Assembly: GCA_003225315.1 (NCBI GenBank)
Contig: QHZD01000018.1
Coordinates: 186,001 to 250,000, forward strand
Length of the DNA: 64,000 bases
From: Acidobacteriota bacterium
GTDB taxonomy: Bacteria > Acidobacteriota > Terriglobia > Acidiferrales > UBA7541
Reading direction: 5' to 3'
A program made the translations under genes and the position numbers. Every line of letters begins with the position of its first letter. Within the stretch, counting starts at the first letter, position 1. Positions 44,024 through 53,130 of the stretch are shown here, one piece after another. The notes under the pieces were generated by a model. That model was given only the letters and a program-made list of their open reading frames with translations. It was not told the origin of the DNA and made no database searches.

Positions 44024-44452
44024 ATGGCAGCACGCACTTCTTCTGTTCGTAACGACTATCGCTGCACCATCGACCGCAATCAGTCTGGCAAATACTGTGT
44101 CCGCATTCAGGCGCGCTATCCACGCCATGCCTGGACATTGGGGGTCTTCTTTCTCGCTTCATCCTTCGATCGCGCGATGAAGCGGCTGGAAGACGCTCTG
44201 GATTTCCTCCAGCGGCAGGAAGAGAAGCTATGGTTCTGGGGTGTGGATCGCGCCGAGGATATGGGTTTTTCGGCTGAGTTTTTGAAAGAGGCGGGGTTGT
44301 TTCTAGACCGCCGCAACGAATTCCCTCGCAAGGCTACCAGCATTTCGTTGGCTCCGGAGCGCGAGGTGCCCGCCTTCGTTCTGGGGCCGATGCGACGGGG
44401 TCTAGCCGAGTCCGTCGAAATGTCCCGAAGCGCAGCAGCCGTCGGCGACTGA
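44024..44452 (+). CDS. Hypothetical protein
   Basis: A 142-residue protein with an Arg-rich, mixed sequence: MAARTSSVRNDYRCTIDRNQ, a helical region DRAMKRLEDALDFLQRQEEK, then LWFWGVDRAEDMGF. No signal peptide or span. Composition and codon use look coding, but I do not recognise the family. The gap from the PpiD-like stop (43806) is AT-rich and contains no terminator with a clear stem. Confidence 0.45.
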   Translation: MAARTSSVRNDYRCTIDRNQSGKYCVRIQARYPRHAWTLGVFFLASSFDRAMKRLEDALDFLQRQEEKLWFWGVDRAEDMGFSAEFLKEAGLFLDRRNEFPRKATSISLAPEREVPAFVLGPMRRGLAESVEMSRSAAAVGD

Positions 44453-44511
44453 TCCTAACTCACTTGTTTTGAGCCGTTTCTACGTTTCTGGACGTTTTTG
44501 CCAGCGCGGCT

Positions 44512-46680
44512 TCAATCCGCCGCTTTGCTCGCCGGTGCAGGTGCAGGTTCGCGGATCAGCAGGGGAAATCTCGGAAAAGAAAAGTTTCCCGCCACGTCGT
44601 CAATCACGTTCACCTGGCAAAGGTACAGCCCCGGTTTCAAGGCCTGTAGGGGCAAGTCCATCTGGAAAATGACGGCCCTACGCTCCGGAGCTGTCACTTC
44701 GTTTGCGACCACCGGTTTTGATTCGTAAACCTTAGTAGCGCCTTGCAGGAACTCAATACTCGTGAAAACCCGAATGCTGTCCTTCGGCGGCTTGGCTGGC
44801 GGGGCATCCTTGGCGGTCCCGTTTTGGCCATTCGTGGCCGCGGGCGCTGGATTCTTCCCCTTCGCCGCGTCGTACACTTCGTACTGCAAATAGAGATGCT
44901 GGTCGGGCGCGAAAACGTGCGTAATGTTCGGCACTAACTCCATCTGGTCCCGCACGAGCGGATTCGCTCCGCTTTTCTTGCCGGTGAAGGGAGCGCGAAG
45001 GCTGCTGAGCACGACCGAGCTCATCTTGAGCGGCGTCTTGCGGAGGTCGGGGATCTGCACGTCCGTCTCGAAAGAGCCCATCCTGCCGGTTTGATTCTCG
45101 CGGATGACAAACTTGAGGTGGTAGCTGCCTGGAGCGAGTACGAAGCCCGTGTTGTACTGTACGTTCTTGCGGCGGACTTCTTGGGCGCTATTCACAGCTA
45201 ATTTGACGGTGTCGCGCAATTGCCCGACGGGGAACTTCCCCCCTTCCCGAACCTCACCAATGATATCGATTGTCGCGTTGTCCTTCTCTTTTTCCGTGAC
45301 GAATGGAATCTGGGAACCAGGCACCACCAAAGAAACCGCCAGGTAATAGTGGGAGTCATCGTGGCGGAAGAACGCCGTTCCTGCGTAGAGGGGCACGTCC
45401 ACGCGAGGCAACTGCGCGGCTAGCTCGTCATCGAGTTGCTGCTCGCGGTCCGCGCGATTCAGGTGCTCGAAATCCCTTCCCGCGTAATAGCCCGAGCGAA
45501 AATCAAGCTTTAGGTCCGGCCGGTTGACCTGCACTTTTAGGCGCCGGAATCGTCCGTCCTTCAGAGGATTGTTGCTAGTGAAGCCTAGAACGTAATAGGC
45601 CGAACTGTCTTTCTGCACCTGCGAGAATACCGCACCGAAATCATTCGAATCGAAAAACGCCTTCCCGCCGGTATCCGACGAAAGCGTTGCCAGCGTTTCC
45701 TGTGACGCGGCGTTCCCATTGAGGTCGTTCAATACGGCCGCGCCTGAATAGGCGGATTGCCCGTGCAAGCTGGCCGACTGCGCTTCTCCTCCCGGGGGGA
45801 ACGCCTGCAGGCCCCGTATATCCATCGAATAGATGGATACGTTGGCCTTCACAGCCGCTGCGGTCGCGGCCCGCACGGCGGACTGGTTGTCGGCACCCGT
45901 CTGGGTTATTCCGTTGCTGAAGTAGATGAGGCTCTTTTTCTGGGGGAGCTTGCCCAGCGCCTGCATCAGCGACTGCAGAGCCAGCAGTTTGCGGTCCGCG
46001 CTGAACGTGTTGAAATCCGTGTCGTCAGCCGAAAAGGCTCCGCTCGTTTCTGCTGCGCCTTCCGCGCTTCCCGTGTTGCCGTTTTCAAATCCTTGGCCTT
46101 GGCCGGAGTTGTACGCGGTAAGGGCCGCCAGCAGTTTGGCCTTGTCGTTAGTGAAATCCAGGTCCACATGCATGTTCGTTGCGAGCGATACCAGGGCCAT
46201 TAGATCGGCTGGCTGCATCTTGGTGCTGACGAATTTCTTCGCGGCTTCGACAGATCGGTCAATCTGTTCCGGCTCCATCGCTGAAAAATCAAAAAAGAGC
46301 AAAATCAATCGCCGGTCGCGGGCGTCCAGCGATGGGGCAGCTTGCTTCCCGGCGCCTAGCACAGTTCCGCCTGCCACTCCCGGTACGGTGGCCTCCGCTG
46401 CGCCTGCGGTTGCCATCTCGTCTACATTCTCGAAATCGAAAGTGGAAATCTCCTGCTTCTTCCCGTCCTCAAAGAGCGTGAAATCTGTCTTCTTCAGATC
46501 GCGAACGAGGTTTCCTTTCTTGTCGTGTGCGACCACATTGACCAGGACAAGTTCGCTCGTCACCTGGATGCGTGATTCAGATTGCCCGGTCTGCTGGGCG
46601 GCCACCGGCGCCGCCGTTTGCAGCAGCAGCCCTGCTGCGCTGAAGATCGAAAATGCTTTTCTGGGAAACTGCATATACAT
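44512..46680 (-). CDS. VWFA-related acidobacterial-domain secreted protein
   Basis: A 722-residue protein with a signal peptide (FSAAGLLLQTAAPVAAQQ). Residues ~40-340 fit the VWFA-related Acidobacterial domain: VTSELVLVNVVAHDKKGNLV, FTLFEDGKKQEISTFD, a MIDAS-like LILLFFDFSAMEPEQIDRS and KSLIYFSNGITQTGADNQ. The rest is a beta-rich region of unknown fold. It is encoded 6 nt after the TonB-receptor stop, so the two are one operon. The role (adhesion, surface assembly or protein interaction) is unknown. Confidence 0.9.
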   Translation of the reverse strand: MYMQFPRKAFSIFSAAGLLLQTAAPVAAQQTGQSESRIQVTSELVLVNVVAHDKKGNLVRDLKKTDFTLFEDGKKQEISTFDFENVDEMATAGAAEATVPGVAGGTVLGAGKQAAPSLDARDRRLILLFFDFSAMEPEQIDRSVEAAKKFVSTKMQPADLMALVSLATNMHVDLDFTNDKAKLLAALTAYNSGQGQGFENGNTGSAEGAAETSGAFSADDTDFNTFSADRKLLALQSLMQALGKLPQKKSLIYFSNGITQTGADNQSAVRAATAAAVKANVSIYSMDIRGLQAFPPGGEAQSASLHGQSAYSGAAVLNDLNGNAASQETLATLSSDTGGKAFFDSNDFGAVFSQVQKDSSAYYVLGFTSNNPLKDGRFRRLKVQVNRPDLKLDFRSGYYAGRDFEHLNRADREQQLDDELAAQLPRVDVPLYAGTAFFRHDDSHYYLAVSLVVPGSQIPFVTEKEKDNATIDIIGEVREGGKFPVGQLRDTVKLAVNSAQEVRRKNVQYNTGFVLAPGSYHLKFVIRENQTGRMGSFETDVQIPDLRKTPLKMSSVVLSSLRAPFTGKKSGANPLVRDQMELVPNITHVFAPDQHLYLQYEVYDAAKGKNPAPAATNGQNGTAKDAPPAKPPKDSIRVFTSIEFLQGATKVYESKPVVANEVTAPERRAVIFQMDLPLQALKPGLYLCQVNVIDDVAGNFSFPRFPLLIREPAPAPASKAAD

Positions 46681-46686
46681 TTTCTT

Positions 46687-49600
46687 TCAGAAGCGGAAGC
46701 GCGCCGTCATCGTCACGCGACGCATGCTGCCCGTCCCAGTAACCTCTCCGTAAGTAAACGAATTCACAACCGTGTTGATGGAAGCGAAATGCACGGTATT
46801 AAAAACATTGTTTGCCGAAATGCGCAGGTCCAGCGCGCGGGATTCTTTAACCTGAATTGTCTTGTTGAGCGACATGTTCATGGCAACTTGCCCTGGGCCC
46901 TCGATAATATTTCGTCCGGCATCGCCAAAAGGGGAGCCATTAAGATTGACGCACGTGGTGCTTGGCGCGCAAAATGCTGCCGTATTAAACCACTTGAGAG
47001 TCGTCGGGTCACTGATCGAAGTCGATTGCCCCGCAACGGCGTTTGCGCGAAGCGATCCGCTGACTCCGCGGCCGATGTCCAGCCTTCCGCCAAGAACCCG
47101 CGGCGTGAAATACAGCCCGGATCCAATCGTAAAGTCGCTGCTCCACTGCCATCCTCCCAGAATATGGCTCCAAGCACCTTTAGTTGCAAAACGCCGGTTT
47201 TCTCCGAAAGGCAGGTCGTAAGTCCAGTTTCCTGTGAATTTGTGCCGCTGGTCAAAGCTGGAGAGCCCGCGGTCCGCGGAAACGTTGAAAGGATCTTGCG
47301 CCACAACGCTTCCCCCGCCTCCGATCGACGAAGCATCGTCTATGGACTTCGATAACACGTACTGTGCGCCCAATCCCAGCCCTTTAGTCATCCGCCTGCG
47401 TACGCGAACCGAGGCCGCATGCAAAATCGAATTTCCTTCCGACGATTCGTAAATGAATGGCTGGCCGCCTGGGACAACTAGGGCTCTTTCAATATCCAGG
47501 CGTGTTCCCTTCGCACCGTTATAGTCCGCGTACATCATCACGCTACCCGGCAATTCCCGCTGCAAGTCGAGATTCCAAATCTGCACATAGCCCAGCCGAT
47601 AGTCAGGGTTGACGGCAAAGTTGTTGGTCACCGTGTTTCCGGAATTGGGGAATCCATCTGTGATGGTTAAGCGGTTTGCGGTCAGGAAGCCGGTGACGTC
47701 CGTGGTATTCGTCGCTGTGTTCGCGAATGGTGGTTGAAACGCGAAGTTTTGAATCATAATGCCGTACTGCGCCAGGTTGTAATTGATTCCGTATCCCGCC
47801 CTCACCACGGTTTGCTTCTGCGGTTTCCACGCAATTCCTACACGCGGGGCGAAATTGTTGCGGTCTGGCCTCACCAGCGAAGCCGGAAATCCGGCTTGGC
47901 CCGACAGCACGGGCGCAGCCGCCGTAAACCCCGGCGCCACGTCCAGATTAGCGATGCGATTTTGCTCCTCGGTATAAGGCCCGTTGTACTCGTAGCGCAG
48001 CCCCAGATTGAACGAGAGATTCGAACGGAACCTCCAATCGTCCTGCGCGAAGAAGTCAAACGCATTGGCACGGAAGTTATAAGAATTCGCACCGGATTGC
48101 AGCGACGTCTGTTGCGGAAAGCCAAGCAGGAAGTCCGCGAAATCGTACCCCGTGTCAGTTAAAGGTTGCGTGCTCCCGGTTCCGTATTGCGACGTCGCAA
48201 ACCCGGTAAAAACAAAACTGCCTTCGGCGTTTCTTGCGGAGTGAAAACTTTGCAGGATGCGCCGGTAATCTCCACCGAAACGCCAATTGTGCTTTCCATG
48301 ATTCCACGCAACAGTCTCCGAGATCGAGTAGGTCTGATCCAGTTCGCGCCTCGCCGTCGGGTCATTCAGCCCGCCGAACGAAGTGAAGCTGATTCCTGGC
48401 AGTCCCCAGTCAAATGGATCGTTCGAAATCCTGGTTATCCCTGCGCCACCCGGTCCGGAGACGTCCAGGACGTTCGAATAGAGGTTGGTCGTGGAAACAT
48501 GATTGTGGTTGTAGTTCACGCGGAAAATGTTTGTGATGCGGCCCCTACCGTAAGTCCATCCTGCGCTGGCGTTGAGCCCTTGTGTTCCCGTTCCTCCCGC
48601 GAGGGACGGGAACGGATTGACGATGTTGCTCGAGCTGCGCGACCAGTTCAGCCCAAAATTAATGTTGTTCTGCGCGCGCCGCCGTCCTCCGCCACCTCCA
48701 CCCCCGCCTGGGCCACCTATGACGAAGGGGCCAGACCCCGGTCCGCCAGCCTGGCCAAAATTGTGAATGAGCCGCAGCATCACCGTATCCGAATTGCTCA
48801 CGGCCGACGTCACGTAATGGAAGTTCTGGCCAGAAGTCGTCGTCGCAATATTTGGCAAAGGGATGTACTGCAGCAGCGCGTTTGACGCCGAACTAATCAA
48901 CGAAGGATCAATCGCGTTCGAAACACCATTGAATTGATACTGCTGCCCGGTCTTAGGATCGAAAATCTGAACCGGCTTGGCATCGTTGTAGGTCGCGCCG
49001 GAGAAATTGCCGTTCCGTTCCTCCTGCGTTGGCACTGTCGAAAACGCATCGTAAGGGTTGCTCCCGCGCGAACCATTCCATCCGCCGAAAAAGAACCATT
49101 TGTTACCGCCGTTGAAAATCTTTGGAATGTTCAGCGGTCCGCCCACGTTGACGCCGAAACGCGCCTGGTTGTAATCCGCTTTAGGCGATTCAATGCCGGT
49201 CAGCGAATACGGTCGAGCGTCCAATCCCGCGTTATCGTCAGAGAAATACAGCACCCCATGCGGCTGATTGATATTGAAACCTCGCGGCATCCTGCCAATG
49301 ACAACCATCCCGCCGCCGGGCCCGCCAAAACCGCCGCCACCACCGCCTCCTGGGAAGCCACCGCCGCCTTCGCGTTGCATGCGATCGCGAAACTCCTGGA
49401 TCCGATCCTGCAGATCCTGTTCGCTCCCGCCGCCGAAATCCTGCGTCCGTCCCTGCGCGCCGCTGACGCTTACCGACTCCGTTGGTCCTTCTGCGCCCGC
49501 TCCGTTCAGGGGAAGGCTGGAAAGAGCGCTGTTGCTTTGGCCTCCGCCGTTGCCGTCCCCGCCGAAGCCGGAGTTTCCGCCGGCAAGCGCAGAGAGCGCG

Positions 49601-50070
49601 TTGTCCATCGCCAAGCTTTGAAATCCCCGGCCTGCTGTGGCAATGGCCGCAAGGTTGCCGTTCGATTGCTCCTGCTGCCGGGAAGCCAAAATCAGTTCGG
49701 CATCCACTTTCGCGGATGGGCTCTCCGGATTCAGCACGACTTCCTGCGTGAACGTGGCGAATCCCATGAACTCGACGCGCACCACGTATCTCCCGCGCGT
49801 CATGCCGGACAACGCAAATTTGCCTTCGGAATTCGTCGCCACCGAATATTTCTTCCCCGTCAGAGTGTTCGCGGCCGTAAAGCTAACTCCTGGCAGCGGA
49901 GTCTTTCCGCTTCGCGCCGAGCCACTAATTTCGTACGTTGGAGCGACGGCAGGAGTTGTCACGGAAGCTGGTGTGGGCGCAGGCGGTGTCGGATCCTGCC
50001 CTTGGACGCTCGACCCAAGAACAATCACGACGAAATGCAGTATGAAGATGCCGCGAGCGATTGACTTCAA
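46687..50070 (-). CDS. TonB-dependent receptor with carboxypeptidase-regulatory plug domain (Oar-like)
   Basis: A 1127-residue outer-membrane protein with signal peptide (FILHFVVIVLGSSVQGQDP). N-terminal carboxypeptidase-regulatory domain (about 45-130, EISGSARSGKTPLPGVSFTA; YVVRVEFMGFATFTQEVVLN). A Gly-rich, disordered linker follows (GGGGFPGGGGGGGFGGPGGG), then the plug and a long beta-barrel with RFRF as the last residues. It starts with TTG at 50070 after AGGGAG. Such proteins import large molecules or serve as surface structures. It is the second gene of the DUF5666-TonB-VWA operon. Confidence 0.93.
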   Translation of the reverse strand: MKSIARGIFILHFVVIVLGSSVQGQDPTPPAPTPASVTTPAVAPTYEISGSARSGKTPLPGVSFTAANTLTGKKYSVATNSEGKFALSGMTRGRYVVRVEFMGFATFTQEVVLNPESPSAKVDAELILASRQQEQSNGNLAAIATAGRGFQSLAMDNALSALAGGNSGFGGDGNGGGQSNSALSSLPLNGAGAEGPTESVSVSGAQGRTQDFGGGSEQDLQDRIQEFRDRMQREGGGGFPGGGGGGGFGGPGGGMVVIGRMPRGFNINQPHGVLYFSDDNAGLDARPYSLTGIESPKADYNQARFGVNVGGPLNIPKIFNGGNKWFFFGGWNGSRGSNPYDAFSTVPTQEERNGNFSGATYNDAKPVQIFDPKTGQQYQFNGVSNAIDPSLISSASNALLQYIPLPNIATTTSGQNFHYVTSAVSNSDTVMLRLIHNFGQAGGPGSGPFVIGGPGGGGGGGGRRRAQNNINFGLNWSRSSSNIVNPFPSLAGGTGTQGLNASAGWTYGRGRITNIFRVNYNHNHVSTTNLYSNVLDVSGPGGAGITRISNDPFDWGLPGISFTSFGGLNDPTARRELDQTYSISETVAWNHGKHNWRFGGDYRRILQSFHSARNAEGSFVFTGFATSQYGTGSTQPLTDTGYDFADFLLGFPQQTSLQSGANSYNFRANAFDFFAQDDWRFRSNLSFNLGLRYEYNGPYTEEQNRIANLDVAPGFTAAAPVLSGQAGFPASLVRPDRNNFAPRVGIAWKPQKQTVVRAGYGINYNLAQYGIMIQNFAFQPPFANTATNTTDVTGFLTANRLTITDGFPNSGNTVTNNFAVNPDYRLGYVQIWNLDLQRELPGSVMMYADYNGAKGTRLDIERALVVPGGQPFIYESSEGNSILHAASVRVRRRMTKGLGLGAQYVLSKSIDDASSIGGGGSVVAQDPFNVSADRGLSSFDQRHKFTGNWTYDLPFGENRRFATKGAWSHILGGWQWSSDFTIGSGLYFTPRVLGGRLDIGRGVSGSLRANAVAGQSTSISDPTTLKWFNTAAFCAPSTTCVNLNGSPFGDAGRNIIEGPGQVAMNMSLNKTIQVKESRALDLRISANNVFNTVHFASINTVVNSFTYGEVTGTGSMRRVTMTARFRF

Positions 50071-50091
50071 ATCTCAGTCTCCCTGAGTGAA

Positions 50092-50868
50092 CTATTGCTG
50101 AGGCGGATTGCTCTTCGGTGCGGTCGAGGGCTTATTTGCGTCCGCCCCGCTTCCGGCAGGCCCGACTCCAGCCATCTTGCGCATTTCCTCCATCTGCTTC
50201 CATTGCTCGGGGGAAAAGAGCATCAGGTTTTTCGGCACAAACACATTATTTTCCACGGCGCCGCGCACCATCACGTGATCGCCCGGCTGGATGTCTGCCA
50301 TGGTGATGCTTTCACGTCCTCTGCGCAGTGATGTATCTTCGTTCAACTCCAACGTTTGCGTGACGTTGTCCGGCCGCAACACAGTGAGCTTTGGCGCGTC
50401 CACCGATTTCACTTCGCCCACAACGAAGTCTTTTCCGAGTTCAAACCCCGTGCCGCCGAATCCTCGGCCTCCTTGCGCACCGCCGCCGGAGCGCCCGCCG
50501 ATCAACTGCGCCGTCACGCTGTGATCCGCGTTCTCCTCTCCGCGTACGAACACCAGGTCGCCGACCTTGAAATCGGCCAGTTTCGCGCCTTGCCGGTCCT
50601 TGCGGTACTCCGTCTTATCCGTGAGCTTTACCGTAGCCGTTGTCCCGTCTGGCCTGGTTAATTCCAATGATCCTTTGTTGATTGCCGTAATCTTTCCGAG
50701 CAGCGGCTGCCCCGGCCCGTCATTTGTTATTCGCCGCTGGCCGCCTGCCGGTGCCGCCTCCTGCTCCTGACTGGGTGCGGCTGGCGCGGGCGTCTGCGCT
50801 CGGCCAGCGGTTGCCGCAAGTAAGAACATTAAACCTACCCGAAAGAGTTGTTTTCCCTGCATTGTCAT
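50092..50868 (-). CDS. Secreted DUF5666-repeat protein
   Basis: A 258-residue protein with signal peptide (FRVGLMFLLAATAGRAQ). Three tandem beta units of the DUF5666 type: LLGKITAINKGSLELTRPDG, VGDLVFVRGEENADHSVTAQ, VVGEVKSVDAPKLTVLRPDN and PGDHVMVRGAVENNVFVPKN. A Gly-rich stretch (RSGGGAQGGRGFGGTGFELG) and a Pro/Ser tail flank them. First gene of an operon with the TonB receptor (21 nt apart), so it may be a periplasmic partner of the receptor. Confidence 0.82.
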   Translation of the reverse strand: MTMQGKQLFRVGLMFLLAATAGRAQTPAPAAPSQEQEAAPAGGQRRITNDGPGQPLLGKITAINKGSLELTRPDGTTATVKLTDKTEYRKDRQGAKLADFKVGDLVFVRGEENADHSVTAQLIGGRSGGGAQGGRGFGGTGFELGKDFVVGEVKSVDAPKLTVLRPDNVTQTLELNEDTSLRRGRESITMADIQPGDHVMVRGAVENNVFVPKNLMLFSPEQWKQMEEMRKMAGVGPAGSGADANKPSTAPKSNPPQQ

Positions 50869-51091
50869 GGCCGTCCCATTTCGCAGCCGTTCATCTCATC
50901 CTTACTAAAGACGTATGCCTAGCGCCAAAGTAACGCCACCCTTCATTTGCCAGCGCTAATTTGACCACTTCCTCATTTCCCCAAGAACGAGACTAAAGTT
51001 CCCGTTCGAAGTGCCTCAATCGCTTATACTTGCGCTCGAATCAAGCCTGGGGAAGAATGGACCAGCCGTTTCGGGCGGAGGATACTTCAAG

Positions 51092-51463
51092 ATGAAAACA
51101 ACGAACGGTTTGCGGATCGCCTTGTTCGGCGCGTTGTTGCTGTTTGCCGGTAGCGTCACGGTCCTGGCGCAAGGGGCGCAGCAGGCTGGCGATCAGAGCC
51201 AGACTGACTCCAACACAGCAAAGAAAGAAAAAGATAAGGACACGAAAGCGGGTGCTGCAGCACCTGCAACCACGGGAACCTCAAAGGCAACAACAGCGCA
51301 GAAAACGCCTCCAGCGAGCAGCGCAGGCATGGTCTGGGTCAACACGGAGTCTGGCGTCTATCACAAGCGCGGCACGCGCTGGTATGGAAGAACAAAAAAA
51401 GGCAAATACATGGCGGAAGCGGATGCCATTAAGGCTGGCTATCACGCAGCAAAGAAGGAATGA
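51092..51463 (+). CDS. Small secreted Lys-rich protein
   Basis: A 123-residue protein from the ATG at 51092 (GGAGG 10 nt upstream). Signal peptide (LFGALLLFAGSVTVLAQG). A disordered Lys/Ala/Thr-rich linker (about 28-75) and a compact C-terminal motif, MVWVNTESGVYHKRGTRWYG + RTKKGKYMAEADAIKAGYHA, with a conserved-looking 'W.N..SGVYH..G.R.YG.TK.GKYM' pattern. Function unknown. Confidence 0.7.
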   Translation: MKTTNGLRIALFGALLLFAGSVTVLAQGAQQAGDQSQTDSNTAKKEKDKDTKAGAAAPATTGTSKATTAQKTPPASSAGMVWVNTESGVYHKRGTRWYGRTKKGKYMAEADAIKAGYHAAKKE

Positions 51464-51533
51464 GAGGGATTTATCAGCAGCAACCACTTCCTTCTTAATA
51501 TTTCCGCCAAAGCGCGCCCAAACAATCTAACGG

Positions 51534-51809
51534 TTATTTTTCGCGCAGAATCACTTCGCCCTGGCCCACCAGTTGGTCGTTCAGCCACAAGCGATATTTA
51601 TACGTGGCCGCTTTGTTTCCGGGGCGAGGTGGGCCGCTGAGCAGCCGCATGCCGGCCGGCGCCTGAAAAACGTTCGAGGAAAACGGGCAGCGGTTCACAT
51701 CGAATTCGACGCGCAAATTGCCAGCATCGGAAATCCAAGACACCTGGTCGCCTTCATCAATCACCACGACTTGCGGGATCAGTCCAACAAGTACGGGACG
51801 TTCAGCCAT
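51534..51809 (-). CDS. Small cupredoxin-like hypothetical protein
   Basis: A 91-residue protein, ATG at 51809 preceded by GAGG. The sequence is all beta: QVVVIDEGDQVSWISDAGNL, VEFDVNRCPFSSNVFQAPAG, YKYRLWLNDQLVGQGEVILR. The 'GDQVSW' strand and overall length resemble cupredoxin-like folds, but the copper ligands (His/Cys/His) are incomplete (only Cys is seen), so it is not a blue-copper protein as such. No signal peptide. Function unknown. Confidence 0.65.
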   Translation of the reverse strand: MAERPVLVGLIPQVVVIDEGDQVSWISDAGNLRVEFDVNRCPFSSNVFQAPAGMRLLSGPPRPGNKAATYKYRLWLNDQLVGQGEVILREK

Positions 51810-51965
51810 TTTTTCCTCGCCCAGATACCGTTCCGGGGCTGCTACTCCTGATTTTATCGGTGCACAGGGACGATAGCATACTCCCCGGAAAGAATTCTTG
51901 TGAGCATCGTCACAACGCCGCGAACCCTGTTAGAGAAACTTAATTTAGGGCTTTTCACAACCAAC

Positions 51966-52041
51966 CTGTACTCCCGGGCATCTGTACAATGGGAACCTGT
52001 ACTTTACTGCGCTTGACCGCACTTCAACGCAACCGTACACT
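51966..52041 (+). promoter_or_regulatory. Desaturase promoter with CTGTAC repeat array
   Basis: CTGTAC occurs three times at 51966, 51982 and 51997, spacing 16 and 15 nt, each in near-identical A/TCCTGTAC-type context at the first and third sites. They are followed by TTGACC (52013-52018), 17 nt, TACACT (52036-52041), a sigma70-like promoter with start at about 52048. The array is where an activator or repressor could bind to tune desaturase expression. The other ~160 bp of the 331-bp gap before the gene contain nothing recognised. Confidence 0.5.
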
Positions 52042-52140
52042 GAAATTGTAGGTTCGTGGCGCGAAGTTCCGGCTGGATCTCTTGCGTTGCGATAGATGCT
52101 CTGAAAGGCGTCCACGTCTGGACGCGGAGGATTTTGCCGG

Positions 52141-52998
52141 ATGGCTTCTGCTTCTCGCTTCTTGTCGATACCGCTCCCAAATGGCTCGCGGATTTCCCTA
52201 CTTCTCTCTTTGCCTTTTGCGCTCATTCATGTCGCCGCGCTGCTGATTTTTTTCATTCCGTTCCACTGGTATTACCTGGTGACCTGCCTGGTCCTGCTGG
52301 TCGTGCGCATGTTTTTCGTCACTGCTGGCTATCATCGCTACTTTTCGCACCGCTCGTTCAAGACCAGCCGCGTGTTTCAGTTCGTGATGGCGTTCATTGC
52401 CATGACCTCGTCGCAGAAGGGTGTGCTCTGGTGGGCGGCCCATCACCGCCACCATCACCGGCATTCGGACCAGGAACTGGATTTGCATTCGCCGACGCTT
52501 TTCGGGTTCTTCTGGTCGCACGTCGGCTGGATCATCTCCGATAAATACAATGACACGCGGCTGGAATACATCGGCGATTTCGCGAAGTTCCCTGAGCTTC
52601 GCTGGCTGAACAAATACCACATGGTGCCGCCTGTCACGCTAGGCGTGGCGTTGTGGCTGATTGGCGGATGGCATCTTTTTGTGTGGGGTTTCTGCCTGAG
52701 CACGGTACTTTTGTGGCACGACACCTTTACCATCAATTCGCTCTCACACCTCTTTGGTTCGCGGCGCTACGAAACCACGGACACCAGCCGTAACAATTGG
52801 CTGCTGGCGCTGCTCACCCTCGGAGAAGGCTGGCACAACAACCATCATCACTTTATGGCCTCGGCTCGGCAGGGCTTCTTCTGGTGGGAGATTGACATCA
52901 CCTATTACACGCTGAAGGTCATGTCCTGGCTCGGCATTGTGTGGGACCTGCGCAAAGTTCCTGCGCACCTGCTTACACAGCAAACCATCGCCGCCTAG
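52141..52998 (+). CDS. Membrane acyl-CoA (delta-9) fatty-acid desaturase
   Basis: A 285-residue integral membrane di-iron desaturase. All three His boxes are visible: HRYFSH (residues 65-70), HHRHHH (101-106) and GWHNNHHH (230-237). About four spans surround them (e.g. LLLSLPFALIHVAALLIFFI, PPVTLGVALWLIGGWHLFVW). It inserts a cis double bond into saturated acyl chains, controlling membrane fluidity. Promoter with repeat array upstream, terminator downstream; a single-gene unit. Substrate (acyl-CoA or acyl-lipid) cannot be told. Confidence 0.94.
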   Translation: MASASRFLSIPLPNGSRISLLLSLPFALIHVAALLIFFIPFHWYYLVTCLVLLVVRMFFVTAGYHRYFSHRSFKTSRVFQFVMAFIAMTSSQKGVLWWAAHHRHHHRHSDQELDLHSPTLFGFFWSHVGWIISDKYNDTRLEYIGDFAKFPELRWLNKYHMVPPVTLGVALWLIGGWHLFVWGFCLSTVLLWHDTFTINSLSHLFGSRRYETTDTSRNNWLLALLTLGEGWHNNHHHFMASARQGFFWWEIDITYYTLKVMSWLGIVWDLRKVPAHLLTQQTIAA

Positions 52999-53021
52999 GC
53001 GCTTGCTCATCCGAGAATTGT

Positions 53022-53052
53022 GGGACAGGCATTTCTGCCTGTCCCATTTTTA
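53022..53052 (+). terminator. Intrinsic terminator of the desaturase gene
   Basis: GGGACAGGCA (53022-53031) and TGCCTGTCCC (53036-53045) form a perfect 10-bp stem with a 4-nt loop, followed by ATTTTTATTT. It lies 24 nt after the stop. The stem resembles the hairpin at 27684-27703, so it may belong to a dispersed family. Confidence 0.8.
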
Positions 53053-53130
53053 TTTCTGCTGAAGTGAAATGAATCTGCAAGGTGCGTGCCCCGTTTAGGG
53101 AATCTGTTGAATTTGATCTGTGTCCTTATA

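Noticed and set aside
48934-50064. A 376-codon plus-strand frame antisense to the TonB receptor
   Set aside because: The receptor's carboxypeptidase-regulatory, plug and barrel features support the minus strand.
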